Shown piece by piece: positions 32,633 through 41,035 of a stretch of 63,295 nt of DNA (its first letter is position 1; each line of letters starts with the position of its first letter). The stretch comes from Candidatus Altarchaeota archaeon (GTDB taxonomy: Archaea; Altiarchaeota; Altiarchaeia; IMC4; QMZM01). The position numbers and the translations under genes are program-made. Location of the stretch: positions 1 to 63,295 of the forward strand of contig JAFGDV010000024.1 of NCBI GenBank assembly GCA_016931955.1, in the 5' to 3' direction. Below the pieces are notes generated by a model. It was given only the letters and a program-made list of their open reading frames with translations, searched no databases and had not been told where the DNA came from.

Positions 32633-33763
32633 TCACCTTGTAAAGGTATCTTCAAGTCTCTCCCCTATTTCCTTACCCAGGTACAGGTGACTGAATACGC
32701 CGCCAGAACAGTTCAACAACTCCATGTTCTCTATCAGCTTACTGTATCTGCCGCCGGCGATGCCGTTCGCGATGATTGCGGCACCCTCAGCAGCCTCCTT
32801 GACCTCGCCAGCCTTCCTCTCCAAGGTTCTTACCCCAGCAGAGATGCCATGAGCCTTGAGGGCTGATCTCACATCCTCGATGAAGGGCTCTATTCGAGTA
32901 AATCTCCCACTCAAGAGTATCTCCTTCGGCTTTCTGACCGAGGGGAGGAGCAAGTAGGTGTCTTTTACTATGGCTTCGAGCATGGCTGAGTACGCTAATT
33001 CCACGTTACTATCCTTTTTAGTGGGTGAGATGAATTCCTCAATGGAGAGCTTTTGGGAATCTATCCCAGACACTGAGACAGCACCTCCTTTGAAGAGCAG
33101 GGTCTTGGAGAATTCCCCAGTATTTGCGAGGGCATACGCTAGTTCGCCGTCCATGCCACCCAATCCCATGTAGCCTAATCCGCCAGAGGTGCCGCCGACG
33201 CCGTCAACGATTTTGCCGTCTTTTACGGCCAACGCCGCCGTATAGCCGAAGCCTATTTCAAGGATGATGAACGAAGTCTGAGAGAAGCCTGTGCTGTATC
33301 TCTCAGCCTGATCCCTTATCCCCGAGACCGCTGTGAAGACCTTGTCTGCTGTCCCCATGTCTATCCTGTTGATCTTCCTGTGCTCTGGGACGGTCGGCAG
33401 ATGTATTACACCTGGAGGAAACCATATATTCAATCCTGAACCCCTCATGAGGAACATCAATTCCCTTAAGCCGACTATGTTAAGCCTCCTTTCCAGGTCT
33501 GCTTTGGTGATGAAGGTGGCTGAGTTTATCTGTTCGTCGGATGCTTTGGAGGCCTTCACCATGGGCAGGCCGTAGCCGCTTGGGCCGACTATTGCGTCGA
33601 TCTTTCTATCTAAGTTGAAGATGGCGTCTAACACTATTTGGGGGTTCTTTGTCACCTCTGCTCGGGGTATGGCGATGTCCATGATTACTTCGTCGGTTTC
33701 GTCTTCGAAGCCGAAGACGTCCATGCTCTTTGTCCCCGGGTCTATGCCGACTGCAGTTACCAT
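32633..33763 (-). CDS. DUF1464 family protein
   Basis: Archaeal protein of 376 aa with an ASKHA (hydantoinase/acyl-CoA reductase activator-like) ATPase fold. VTAVGIDPGTKSMDVFGFED (2-21) is the phosphate-1 loop. DAIVGPSGYGLPMVKA (about 55-70) and the Gly-rich GVGGTSGGLGYMGLGGMDGE (about 190-210) follow. EILLSGRFTRIEPF near 285 is another family block. The biochemical role is unknown. It overlaps the beta-RFAP synthase stop by 7 nt, so both are in one operon and may act together. Confidence 0.85.
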   Translation of the reverse strand: MVTAVGIDPGTKSMDVFGFEDETDEVIMDIAIPRAEVTKNPQIVLDAIFNLDRKIDAIVGPSGYGLPMVKASKASDEQINSATFITKADLERRLNIVGLRELMFLMRGSGLNIWFPPGVIHLPTVPEHRKINRIDMGTADKVFTAVSGIRDQAERYSTGFSQTSFIILEIGFGYTAALAVKDGKIVDGVGGTSGGLGYMGLGGMDGELAYALANTGEFSKTLLFKGGAVSVSGIDSQKLSIEEFISPTKKDSNVELAYSAMLEAIVKDTYLLLPSVRKPKEILLSGRFTRIEPFIEDVRSALKAHGISAGVRTLERKAGEVKEAAEGAAIIANGIAGGRYSKLIENMELLNCSGGVFSHLYLGKEIGERLEDTFTR

Positions 33764-34716
33764 TTTTTGATTGTTGCCCCGTTGTTGTTTCCTTTGGTGT
33801 GGAAGACGTCTCCTCCACCCTGCTTGGATATGAGTTTCTCCAGTTTTGCGACTAGTTTTTCCGCCGTTTCTCTGTCATCTGTTATCCCGTAGAATGTGGG
33901 GCCCCAGCAGGTCTGGCAGGCGCCGTATGCTCCGTTATCCAATAAGAGATTTATGCCGGCTTCCACTATCGGATGACAGTAGGTGCCCTCTTCCTGGAAG
34001 TCCCCCCAGAAGTCTCCCAGTCGGCTGTTGAAGGCTGTGATGGCTTTTCCGAATGTTTCTATGTCGTCTTCAACCAGAGAGGGCATCACCTGCATGAGCA
34101 TTATCCTGGAGAGGCGGTCAGACATCTGCGCAGGCATCGGCTTCAGTTTGCGGAGGATCTCCTCCTCGTTTTCCTTTATCCTCAGTATCGCCTGTATGGG
34201 CTTCTGGGGGATGCATACAACAAAGAGCCAGTCCTCTGGTATCATTTGCCTGAACAGGAGTGGAGGAACCCGTTTACCCTTATCCCCTGTCTTGTATCCT
34301 CCATCTACGATGAAGCCGCCTGATTTGAAGGAATGCAGGCCGAGGGCGACGATTTCCGATCTGCCCAATGTGAGCGCTATTTCTTCTATCGCTGTCTTGA
34401 CTTCATAGAGTTCCGCTATCGCTTTTCCTATCGACAATGCTAGCGCTGTCTGGGAGCCCATGCCTAGGTGTTTTGGTATTGTTTCCCTTACCTTGATCTC
34501 AACGCCTCCTTTGATCCTGTGTTTTTCCAGGAATACTCTAGCGTATCTTTCAGCGTTTTCCTTGTCTTCTCCTCTAATGGTTAATTTCCCTGACTTGGCG
34601 GCTTCTATCTCTGTCTTTGGATCGTCTATGGTGAATCCTGCCGTGCCGTAGAGCCTCCCAAGGTCTCCTGTGAGGTCCATGTTGCCGGTATGCAGGTGGG
34701 CGGGCGCCGTGATCAT
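33757..34716 (-). CDS. Beta-ribofuranosylaminobenzene 5'-phosphate synthase
   Basis: Joins 4-hydroxy/aminobenzoate-type acceptors to PRPP, the committed step of (tetrahydro)methanopterin synthesis. The protein has 319 aa with the GHMP-kinase-like fold. The N-terminal APAHLHTGNMDLTGDLGRLY (about 4-23) and ETIPKHLGMGSQTALALSIG (about 89-108, the glycine-rich loop) are characteristic. GAYGACQTCWGPTFYGI (about 268-284) is the C-terminal block. ATG 34716 has AAGGA in front; ATG 34728 is about 25 nt after TTTAATAC and could be a leaderless start. Its presence implies an archaeal C1 carrier pathway. It is co-transcribed with DUF1464. Confidence 0.85.
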   Translation of the reverse strand: MITAPAHLHTGNMDLTGDLGRLYGTAGFTIDDPKTEIEAAKSGKLTIRGEDKENAERYARVFLEKHRIKGGVEIKVRETIPKHLGMGSQTALALSIGKAIAELYEVKTAIEEIALTLGRSEIVALGLHSFKSGGFIVDGGYKTGDKGKRVPPLLFRQMIPEDWLFVVCIPQKPIQAILRIKENEEEILRKLKPMPAQMSDRLSRIMLMQVMPSLVEDDIETFGKAITAFNSRLGDFWGDFQEEGTYCHPIVEAGINLLLDNGAYGACQTCWGPTFYGITDDRETAEKLVAKLEKLISKQGGGDVFHTKGNNNGATIKKW

Positions 34717-34854
34717 TATTCCTTGCATTTTGTAGTATATTTGGAGGGTAGTATTAAATCAGCCGACTGAAAAACAATATACATCATTTAAAAATAAAAT
34801 TTGGACAAAATATATCAATTTATTAACTTATACTACCTAATAGATTACACGAAG

Positions 34855-35583
34855 ATGCTGCCAGATAGTCCTAAAATAGAACACCCAACTGACTGGAAAG
34901 AGCTGAACAAGAGCGTTGAAGGCGAGAACGAACCACAAAAAGCTGTCATAGATTACCCCATCAGCTGGAAAGAATTCCATGATCTCATAGAAAGCGTGCA
35001 GAGAAGGAGGTCATACCTTGAGAGAAAACAGGAAAAACTGAGTTCTATGTACAATCTACTGATGAGGGAAAACAAGAAATTCGAGAAAGAGAAGGACCTG
35101 ATAGTTGAAGAGATGAGGATCATAAAGGGTTTGATAGACGAGTACCGGGCAAGATACCATTCAGACATAAACAATGGGGCAACATACATCCAAGGCTTAG
35201 ATGAGATAACAGGGGTAGTGCAGGAATCACTTGACCAGGCCGTGAACTCAGGCACTGAAGCAGACAGTATAGTGCAGACAAAACCAACCCCGAAGATAGT
35301 AAACATAGTAACCACGCCTCAACAGACCACCAAGAGACTTCTCCAATCAAAAAAGAGCGTGGACCTGCAGAGGAAGAAGCAGATAAAAACAGCACTCCAC
35401 CACATGCTGGAGATAGTAGATAAGAGAGGTAAGTTAAGGATCAAAGACCTCTCTGATGAATTAGGAGTTGATTCTGAGGTCGTCCTCCGGTGGGCTAAGG
35501 TCATGGAGAGCAGAGGCATGCTCACCATAAGCTATTCCCTGAGGGGTGGGCAGGTTATCGAGAGGGCATCAACTGCCAGATGA
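34855..35583 (+). CDS. Coiled-coil protein with C-terminal winged-helix domain
   Basis: Protein of 242 aa. After an acidic N-terminus, residues about 45-110 are coiled coil (RRRSYLERKQEKLSSMYNLL and onward). A flexible linker (about 110-170) follows. The C-terminal 70 residues are a winged helix (MLEIVDKRGKLRIKDLSDEL, then GVDSEVVLRWAKVMESRGML), which suggests DNA binding or protein docking. ATG 34855 is preferred; the TTG at 34801 would add 18 residues overlapping the promoter region (AAAATATATC, ACTTATACTACC). Function unknown. Its stop abuts the stop of the convergent exchanger gene. Confidence 0.65.
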   Translation: MLPDSPKIEHPTDWKELNKSVEGENEPQKAVIDYPISWKEFHDLIESVQRRRSYLERKQEKLSSMYNLLMRENKKFEKEKDLIVEEMRIIKGLIDEYRARYHSDINNGATYIQGLDEITGVVQESLDQAVNSGTEADSIVQTKPTPKIVNIVTTPQQTTKRLLQSKKSVDLQRKKQIKTALHHMLEIVDKRGKLRIKDLSDELGVDSEVVLRWAKVMESRGMLTISYSLRGGQVIERASTAR

Positions 35584-36531
35584 TCACGGAAAGAACACAA
35601 TCCTCAGATAGATGAACAACAGGTAAAGCAATATTAAGACTGAGGACTCCTTCTTGTTCAGATCCATGTGGTTGAACAACATCAATAAAGCGATCAGGGT
35701 CGCAACCATCCAATAGACGAAGTCGAAGCTTAGTACCATAGGTGTTACAGTAACCCCCGCAACGGTGGCTCCTAGACCAAACGAAAGCAGAGGATCCGTG
35801 ATGTTGCTTCCGATAAGGTTTCCAAGGGACAGAGTCCCAGAACCCTTTGTTAATGCCCTGATGGAGACGCTGAGTTCAGGTATGCTCGTACCTAAGCCGA
35901 TGAAGAGCCCGATCAGGGAACTGCTTATGTTCATGTATGTTGCCAACGAAACCCCGTTCTCCACAGCAAGGTTTGCGGAATATATCACAACCACTATGCC
36001 AATAAGACACTTGGAGGTTTCCAGCAACAGATTGCCCTTCTTATCATACGAATGTGCCTTCCCGAGAACACCTTCCTGACGCAGCAGAAGCCCTACATAG
36101 GAGAGGTAGATTACCACTAGAAAGACGCCTTCAATCTGGCTGACATAGCCATCAACGCAAACGAGGAACATGAGGATAAGCGCGAACAACATCATCCCTC
36201 CATCGCGCCGAAGAGACCTCTTACTTATGTGGAGTGTGGCGATCATCCCCACAATACCAAGCAGTAGAGTGATCTGGGCTAGGTCGCTGCCGATGATGTT
36301 CCCAACAGCTATCCCTGAAGCATCAGTTCCCTGCAAGGTGCTGAAGCCAGCCATCACGTTCGTGAATATCTCTGGCAGAGAAGTGCCGATGGAGGCTATG
36401 GTCAACCCGACGATCAGGCCCGAGACATTGAGCATGGAAGCGATCTTCTTGGCAGCTGAAACAGCGAAGTCGCTTCCAAACCATAAACCTAGAACTCCAA
36501 GGAAAACGAATGCCACCTCATAAAAGACCAT
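35584..36531 (-). CDS. Sodium/calcium exchanger family (CaCA) transporter
   Basis: Membrane antiporter of 315 aa with about ten transmembrane helices in two inverted halves. The two alpha-repeat motifs are complete: GLTIASIGTSLPEIFTNVMA (about 41-60) with GNIIGSDLAQITLLLG, and GLFIGLGTSIPELSVSIRAL (about 193-212) with GNLIGSNITDPLLSFG. The acidic residues in TSLPE and TSIPE bind the cation. Leaderless: GCTATAAATCC (36551-36561 on the minus strand) is about 25 nt before ATG 36531. The same palindromic box serves the divergent DUF2207 gene. Confidence 0.92.
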   Translation of the reverse strand: MVFYEVAFVFLGVLGLWFGSDFAVSAAKKIASMLNVSGLIVGLTIASIGTSLPEIFTNVMAGFSTLQGTDASGIAVGNIIGSDLAQITLLLGIVGMIATLHISKRSLRRDGGMMLFALILMFLVCVDGYVSQIEGVFLVVIYLSYVGLLLRQEGVLGKAHSYDKKGNLLLETSKCLIGIVVVIYSANLAVENGVSLATYMNISSSLIGLFIGLGTSIPELSVSIRALTKGSGTLSLGNLIGSNITDPLLSFGLGATVAGVTVTPMVLSFDFVYWMVATLIALLMLFNHMDLNKKESSVLILLYLLFIYLRIVFFP

Positions 36532-36547
36532 GTTATCTATAGCTTCT

Positions 36548-36563
36548 GAGGATTTATAGCCTA
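36548..36563. promoter_or_regulatory. Shared divergent TATA region
   Basis: GAGGATTTATAGCCTA reads as TATA box on both strands (TTTATAGC and GCTATAAATCC). It is about 25 nt from both leaderless start codons, ATG 36531 (minus) and ATG 36581 (plus). The two genes may compete for one site. Confidence 0.45.
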
Positions 36564-36580
36564 AATCAGATTACTTATTC

Positions 36581-38536
36581 ATGAAGTTCCTTCAATCCAT
36601 CACGCTGTTGGTGGTCTTCTCCCTGATGGCTTCTGCTCAGCAGCCCCTGGACTGCGATGCTTTGAAGAACAAGGTCTATCCTGGCTCCAAGGACTACAGG
36701 CTTACGAACGCAAACCTCTACTTTGACGTCGCATTGGATGGAACCATTGATGTCAGAGAGGAGGTAACCTACGACTTCTATTCGGGGAGGTTCTCCTTCG
36801 CATACCGGGATATCCGGGTTCCATCCTCTAAGGTATCAGATGTCTACGTCACAGAAGAGGGAGGCGAGATCTGTTACGACTTTTTTCCGAACTACAAGAG
36901 CGACACTGTCCGGATTAAGTGGTACTATGACGAAGTAAACAACAGAGAGAGAACGTTCACCTTACACTATAAGCTGAGAAACATAATCAATGCATACGAC
37001 GACGTTAATGAATTCTATTGGAAGGTGTGGGGTGGGGACTGGGATAAACCAGTAAACAATATCTATGGCGAGATAAGGCTCCCCTATGCTGTGAACGACC
37101 CAATGGAGGTCTACACTTGGGGCCACCCTGAACTGAAGGGCAAAATAGCACTCTCCAAGAACAACACAGTAATCTTTCAGACCTTTAATGTTCCAGCACA
37201 CCAGTGGGTCGAGGTCAGGGCAGTTTACCCGAGCTATGACTATGGAAAAGGAGCGTACACGAACCATGAGACAGGGGAAGGCTTGAAGAAGATAATCACC
37301 AAAGAAGAGAACTACTCAGGGAGTGGTGGGAACGCGTTTACTGTCGTTATCGCGTTATTTGTCCTAGAATGGCTTTTCATATTCATCAGCCCCATACTCT
37401 TCATGATATTCCCAAAACATCGGAAAAAGATAGGTTTGCTCATACTGCTCCTCTTCTTGCTCACATTCTTCGGCTTCTTCGCGATGCCATTACTCCTCGT
37501 CTTAGGCATCTCCTTGAATCCAACATACATCGCACTGCAGGCCATAGCCCTGCTTTCAGCGTTCATGCTCTGCTGGCATCGTTGGGGCAGGGAACCGAGG
37601 GTGGACTACTTGCAGATCTATGAGCGAGAGCCGCCTTATGACTATTCTCCTGCAGTAGTCTCAGCCCTCATGAATCAGCTCACACATGAACCCGATGAGG
37701 CGACGCTTATGGGAGAGATCCTGGACCTAGCCCATAGAGGGTATATAACGATAAAGAAGGTACCGAAGGAAAAATTCTTGGGCGTTTTTGGGAGAGACTA
37801 TGACTTTGAGATAGGCTTCAGCGAACATAAGGCCGACGAAGATACCCCTGAATCTGAGAAGAAACTCTTGGATTTCCTTAAAACAAAGGCAGAGGATAAA
37901 CCTATAACGTTCAAAAAATTGGAGGGGGAGATAAGGAAAACCCCCGAATCATCCAGAGAGTGGTTTAAGGGCTGGAAGAAGACCGTGAAGAAAGACGCTG
38001 AAAAAAGAGGATTCTTTGATAAGGCGACCGGTTTATGGGTTTTTCTGGCAGCTTCCATGATTATTGCTGCATTCTTCTTTATCTATAACTTCATCATCAG
38101 TTTGGTTGTAACAGGCTTCCTAGTCTCTGTGTTGGTTCTCTTGTTCCCGGGGATACTGCCTAAGCGGACGCATGAGGGTGCGTTGCACTTTCTGAGGTGG
38201 ATGAACCTCAAAAAATTCTTGGAGGATTTCAGCCAGCTTAGCAGGATGCCGCCTGACGCAGTAGTCCTCTGGGAGAAGTACCTAGTCTATGCTACATCAT
38301 TGGGTGTTTCAAGGGAGGTTGAAAAAGCCATGGATCAGGTGTTCTCGAAGCTCCCAGAGTCTTCCAGAGCAGTTATGTACGGCGGCATCACCGGTTCAGG
38401 TATGACAGGATTCAGTTCAAGCTTCTCCTCTTCGTTCGCTTCATCCTTCGCCTCTGCTTCCTCGACCTCGGGCAGCGGCGGCTTCAGCGGCGGGGGCGGC
38501 GGCGGGGGCGGAGGAGGCGGAGGAGGAGCCGGCTGA
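36581..38536 (+). CDS. DUF2207 membrane protein
   Basis: Protein of 651 aa. A signal peptide (MKFLQSITLLVVFSLMASAQ) leads to an extracellular DUF2207 domain (about 40-240), seen in LDGTIDVREEVTYDFYSGRF and FYWKVWGGDWDKPVNNIYGE. Two to three transmembrane helices (about 255-330) are followed by a cytoplasmic domain (LTHEPDEATLMGEILDLAHR and RGYITIKKV, about 368-395), another pair of helices (about 480-530) and a C-terminal Ser then Gly tail (SSSFASSFASAS and 13 consecutive Gly near the end). The Gly tail is usual in this family. Function unknown; probably cell-envelope related. It overlaps the next gene by 1 nt (TGATG). Confidence 0.85.
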   Translation: MKFLQSITLLVVFSLMASAQQPLDCDALKNKVYPGSKDYRLTNANLYFDVALDGTIDVREEVTYDFYSGRFSFAYRDIRVPSSKVSDVYVTEEGGEICYDFFPNYKSDTVRIKWYYDEVNNRERTFTLHYKLRNIINAYDDVNEFYWKVWGGDWDKPVNNIYGEIRLPYAVNDPMEVYTWGHPELKGKIALSKNNTVIFQTFNVPAHQWVEVRAVYPSYDYGKGAYTNHETGEGLKKIITKEENYSGSGGNAFTVVIALFVLEWLFIFISPILFMIFPKHRKKIGLLILLLFLLTFFGFFAMPLLLVLGISLNPTYIALQAIALLSAFMLCWHRWGREPRVDYLQIYEREPPYDYSPAVVSALMNQLTHEPDEATLMGEILDLAHRGYITIKKVPKEKFLGVFGRDYDFEIGFSEHKADEDTPESEKKLLDFLKTKAEDKPITFKKLEGEIRKTPESSREWFKGWKKTVKKDAEKRGFFDKATGLWVFLAASMIIAAFFFIYNFIISLVVTGFLVSVLVLLFPGILPKRTHEGALHFLRWMNLKKFLEDFSQLSRMPPDAVVLWEKYLVYATSLGVSREVEKAMDQVFSKLPESSRAVMYGGITGSGMTGFSSSFSSSFASSFASASSTSGSGGFSGGGGGGGGGGGGGAG

Positions 38537-39255
38537 TGGACATCCTTTCTGGTGTGGAGATTCATGGGTTAGGTCTTTATTTGAGGGGGCAGAGGACATT
38601 GGTCATAGCGGACTTGCACCTCGGCTATGAGGAGGAATTGATGCGCTTCGGCTACCTTGTTCCTAGATTCCAGTACAATGAGATCATAGAGCACATGGAA
38701 AAGATCCTCTCAGAGGTGGATGCTGAGAAGGTCGTAATAAACGGCGACCTCAAGCACGAGTTCGGCCGGATCAGCGAGCAGGAGTGGACTGAGGTCTTGA
38801 ATTTCTTGGACTTTCTCTCGGAGAGGGTTGAAGAGATCATCCTAGTCAGAGGAAACCATGATACAATCATCGGTCCGATAGCCTCGAAGAGGAAGGTAAA
38901 GATTCAGGAGAAATACTTCATTGGGGAGGATGGGGTCTATATCACCCACGGACACGAGATTCCCTCTGATAACGACTTCAAGAAATCGAGGGTAGTGGTA
39001 ATAGCACATGATCACCCTGCGATCTCTCTCAGGGAGGAGATCCGGGTCGAGAAGGTTAAGTGTTTTTTGAAGGGGAACTGGGGTGATAAGATATTGATTC
39101 AGATGCCTTCCCTGAATTTTGTAACAGAGGGGACGGACCTTACGAAGGAAAAGCCTTTGTCGCCTTTCATGGACCAGGATTTGGACGAATTCGAAGCCTA
39201 CGGCGTGGAGGGCTTTAAGGTGTTCTATTTTGGGAGGATAACTGGGCTCCTATAG
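38536..39255 (+). CDS. Metallophosphoesterase (archaeal YfcE/ICC-like)
   Basis: Calcineurin-like phosphoesterase of 239 aa. Metal-binding motifs are all present: DLHLGYEEEL (about 26), NGDLKHEFG (about 69), VRGNHDTI (about 107), THGHEIP (about 135) and AHDHPAIS (about 155). The family is annotated as an archaeal phosphoesterase often near DNA repair or helicase genes; the substrate is unknown. Translation is probably coupled to DUF2207 by the 1-nt overlap. Confidence 0.88.
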   Translation: MDILSGVEIHGLGLYLRGQRTLVIADLHLGYEEELMRFGYLVPRFQYNEIIEHMEKILSEVDAEKVVINGDLKHEFGRISEQEWTEVLNFLDFLSERVEEIILVRGNHDTIIGPIASKRKVKIQEKYFIGEDGVYITHGHEIPSDNDFKKSRVVVIAHDHPAISLREEIRVEKVKCFLKGNWGDKILIQMPSLNFVTEGTDLTKEKPLSPFMDQDLDEFEAYGVEGFKVFYFGRITGLL

Positions 39256-39290
39256 GTTATCTTGATATCATCCAATGTATTACAGGGATA

Positions 39291-40733
39291 ATGGAAAAGC
39301 TTTCTGTTGTCGTGGTCTTAGTCATCCTACTAAGCGGCTGCGTGAGTCTAAGAGAGTATCTTTATAGTACGACAAGTCCTGATGTGACATCGTCCACGGT
39401 AACGTCGACGTCGACTTCGACCACCTCTACTTCTACGACTACGACATCCACTACTTCAACAACTCAACCGCCTTTGAAGTATCCTGAACTGCTAGAATGC
39501 GAGAAAAAAAATGGCTATGAAAGAGACGACTGCTTCTATGACGTCGCCGTCGATAGACAGGACTTCACGCTCTGTGAGGAGATCGACGGTAATGTGTTGA
39601 TGACTGTCTGCGTTGCGGCAGAAAAAAAGGACTCGAACATATGCGGCTTCATCAACGACCTGCAGACAAGGGATAAATGCCTTTATGGCGTAGCCGTCAC
39701 CAAGAAGGATGAGAGGGTATGTGAAAGCATAGAGTTGGACATATTAAAGGATACCTGCTACCTGAAGATCTCAAAGAAGAAGGGGGATGAGAAGATATGT
39801 GACAGCATAAGATTTTCCACGATAAGAGATATGTGTCTCAGCGACTGCTCTATAAGGGAGGTCTCTTCTGACCTGATAGGTTCAGTAGGTAAAGACGACT
39901 ACATTGAGGTCAGCATAGAGACCAGAGAATGCGATGGACTGGAGGTTAGCTATAAGGCTGACTTAGAATACCTTTCACTGCTGAATCAGTCAACCAAGAA
40001 AGTCGAATCATCTGAGGAAGGAATAACCTTCAGGTTTAAGTGCGATAGGCCTTGTGAGGAAACGTATCTATACCTGAGGGTCGGGGAGGAAGAGATCATA
40101 GAGAAGGCCGCCTGCATGGGTTTTTCCCCTACAGCGGAGTGCAGTATCCATTTTCTGGCGAATGAATCGCTGCTCGACTCTAGGGTAACAGAGGACATCA
40201 ATGTAACGATACTCGCCGAGGAGTGTATAGGAGAGAAGGTCAATTATTCCATGGAGCCGTTAAGCTTGTATTTCTCTCACTGGGTCTTCAACGGCGCCCT
40301 GAGGGCTAACTCATCCAATAAAGTAAAAAGCGACCTCGAGAGGATAACACTATATTATAGATGCAATGGCACCTACGACGGAATCCTTGTGAAGACCAAG
40401 GTAGGGGATCAGGAGGTGAACAACTACGCTGTCTGCAGGGTTAAGCCGGAGTGTTCTCTCAGGTTCTTGGAGGATAAATCGATGTTGGAGGCGAATGAGG
40501 GTGGTGTGGTTCACCTGACTGTCCTGGCTGAGGAGTGTAGAGAAGAGGAAGTAAAGCACTCAGCCGAATCTGGGTGGCTTGAATTCGTTAACGCTTCTTC
40601 GGGGAGTGTTTCAAGCAATCGGGAGGAGATATCTGTAGAATATCGCTGCAGGAAGTCGACCGAGTTTCTGCTGTACATAAGCATCAACATAGGAAATGAG
40701 GAGATTGTCAGATACGCGCGATGTATGCCCTAG
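39291..40733 (+). CDS. Secreted lipoprotein-like Cys-rich repeat protein
   Basis: Protein of 480 aa. The N-terminus MEKLSVVVVLVILLSGCVS is a lipoprotein signal with lipobox Cys17. A Ser/Thr-rich O-glycosylation-type linker (about 28-62) follows. Residues about 65-190 hold four short Cys repeats (LLECEKKNGYERDDCFYDVA, then KDSNICGFIN...DKCLYGVAVTKKD, and so on). Residues about 200-480 hold three beta-rich units with AEEC and YRC motifs (ECSIHFLANESLLDSRVTED; ECSLRFLEDKSMLEANEGGV). It is displayed on the outer face of the cell membrane; the ligand is unknown. Confidence 0.7.
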   Translation: MEKLSVVVVLVILLSGCVSLREYLYSTTSPDVTSSTVTSTSTSTTSTSTTTTSTTSTTQPPLKYPELLECEKKNGYERDDCFYDVAVDRQDFTLCEEIDGNVLMTVCVAAEKKDSNICGFINDLQTRDKCLYGVAVTKKDERVCESIELDILKDTCYLKISKKKGDEKICDSIRFSTIRDMCLSDCSIREVSSDLIGSVGKDDYIEVSIETRECDGLEVSYKADLEYLSLLNQSTKKVESSEEGITFRFKCDRPCEETYLYLRVGEEEIIEKAACMGFSPTAECSIHFLANESLLDSRVTEDINVTILAEECIGEKVNYSMEPLSLYFSHWVFNGALRANSSNKVKSDLERITLYYRCNGTYDGILVKTKVGDQEVNNYAVCRVKPECSLRFLEDKSMLEANEGGVVHLTVLAEECREEEVKHSAESGWLEFVNASSGSVSSNREEISVEYRCRKSTEFLLYISINIGNEEIVRYARCMP

Positions 40734-40738
40734 GTAGC

Positions 40739-40831
40739 CTACTTTTTATGCATTCTCTTAAGCTTTTTCCTTCTCTTCCGGAGCTTATGCGTTCGCATCT
40801 TCTGGATCTTTCGCTTTCTTCCACAGGGCAT
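40739..40831 (-). CDS. Very small basic protein, 30 aa, mS38/COX24-like
   Basis: Minus-strand frame MPCGRKRKIQKMRTHKLRKR continues RKKLKRMHKK and then a stop. Eighteen of 30 residues are Lys or Arg. The pattern RKRKIQKMRTHKLRKRRKK closely follows the C-terminal motif of the mitochondrial ribosomal protein mS38/COX24 family and small bacterial S22-like proteins (RKRR-KM-KHK-KKRRK). A TATA box (TTTATATTAACGG, about 40850-40862) lies about 25 nt before ATG 40831, so the gene would be leaderless like its neighbours. It probably binds rRNA. It converges with the lipoprotein gene, 5 nt from its stop. Confidence 0.65.
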   Translation of the reverse strand: MPCGRKRKIQKMRTHKLRKRRKKLKRMHKK

Positions 40832-40925
40832 AAGATAAGATTCGGATTCCGTTAATATAAATCACCGCATAATACGTTCTCTGGAGTATTATTATTTCCC
40901 TTAACTACCCAAGAAAAACGAAAAG

Positions 40926-41035
40926 TATTTATACCAAGAGTTACACTATAGTATATACCGGCAATCTGAGAACGGTGTCAAGCTGTTTCTCGGGATGGTT
41001 GGAAGCCGAGATAAAGTAAATGGTTGGGGGGGAAA
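40926..41035 (+). promoter_or_regulatory. TFB promoter and unusual 5' leader
   Basis: TATTTATA (40926-40933) is the TATA box, putting transcription start near 40958. This leaves a leader of about 75 nt in a genome where most mRNAs look leaderless. The leader contains CTCGG...CCGAG (about 40993-41014) as a hairpin and ends in GGGGGGG (41026-41032) before ATG 41036. TTACACTATAGTATATA (40941-40957) partly resembles the palindrome of the toxin-like island. Confidence 0.45.
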
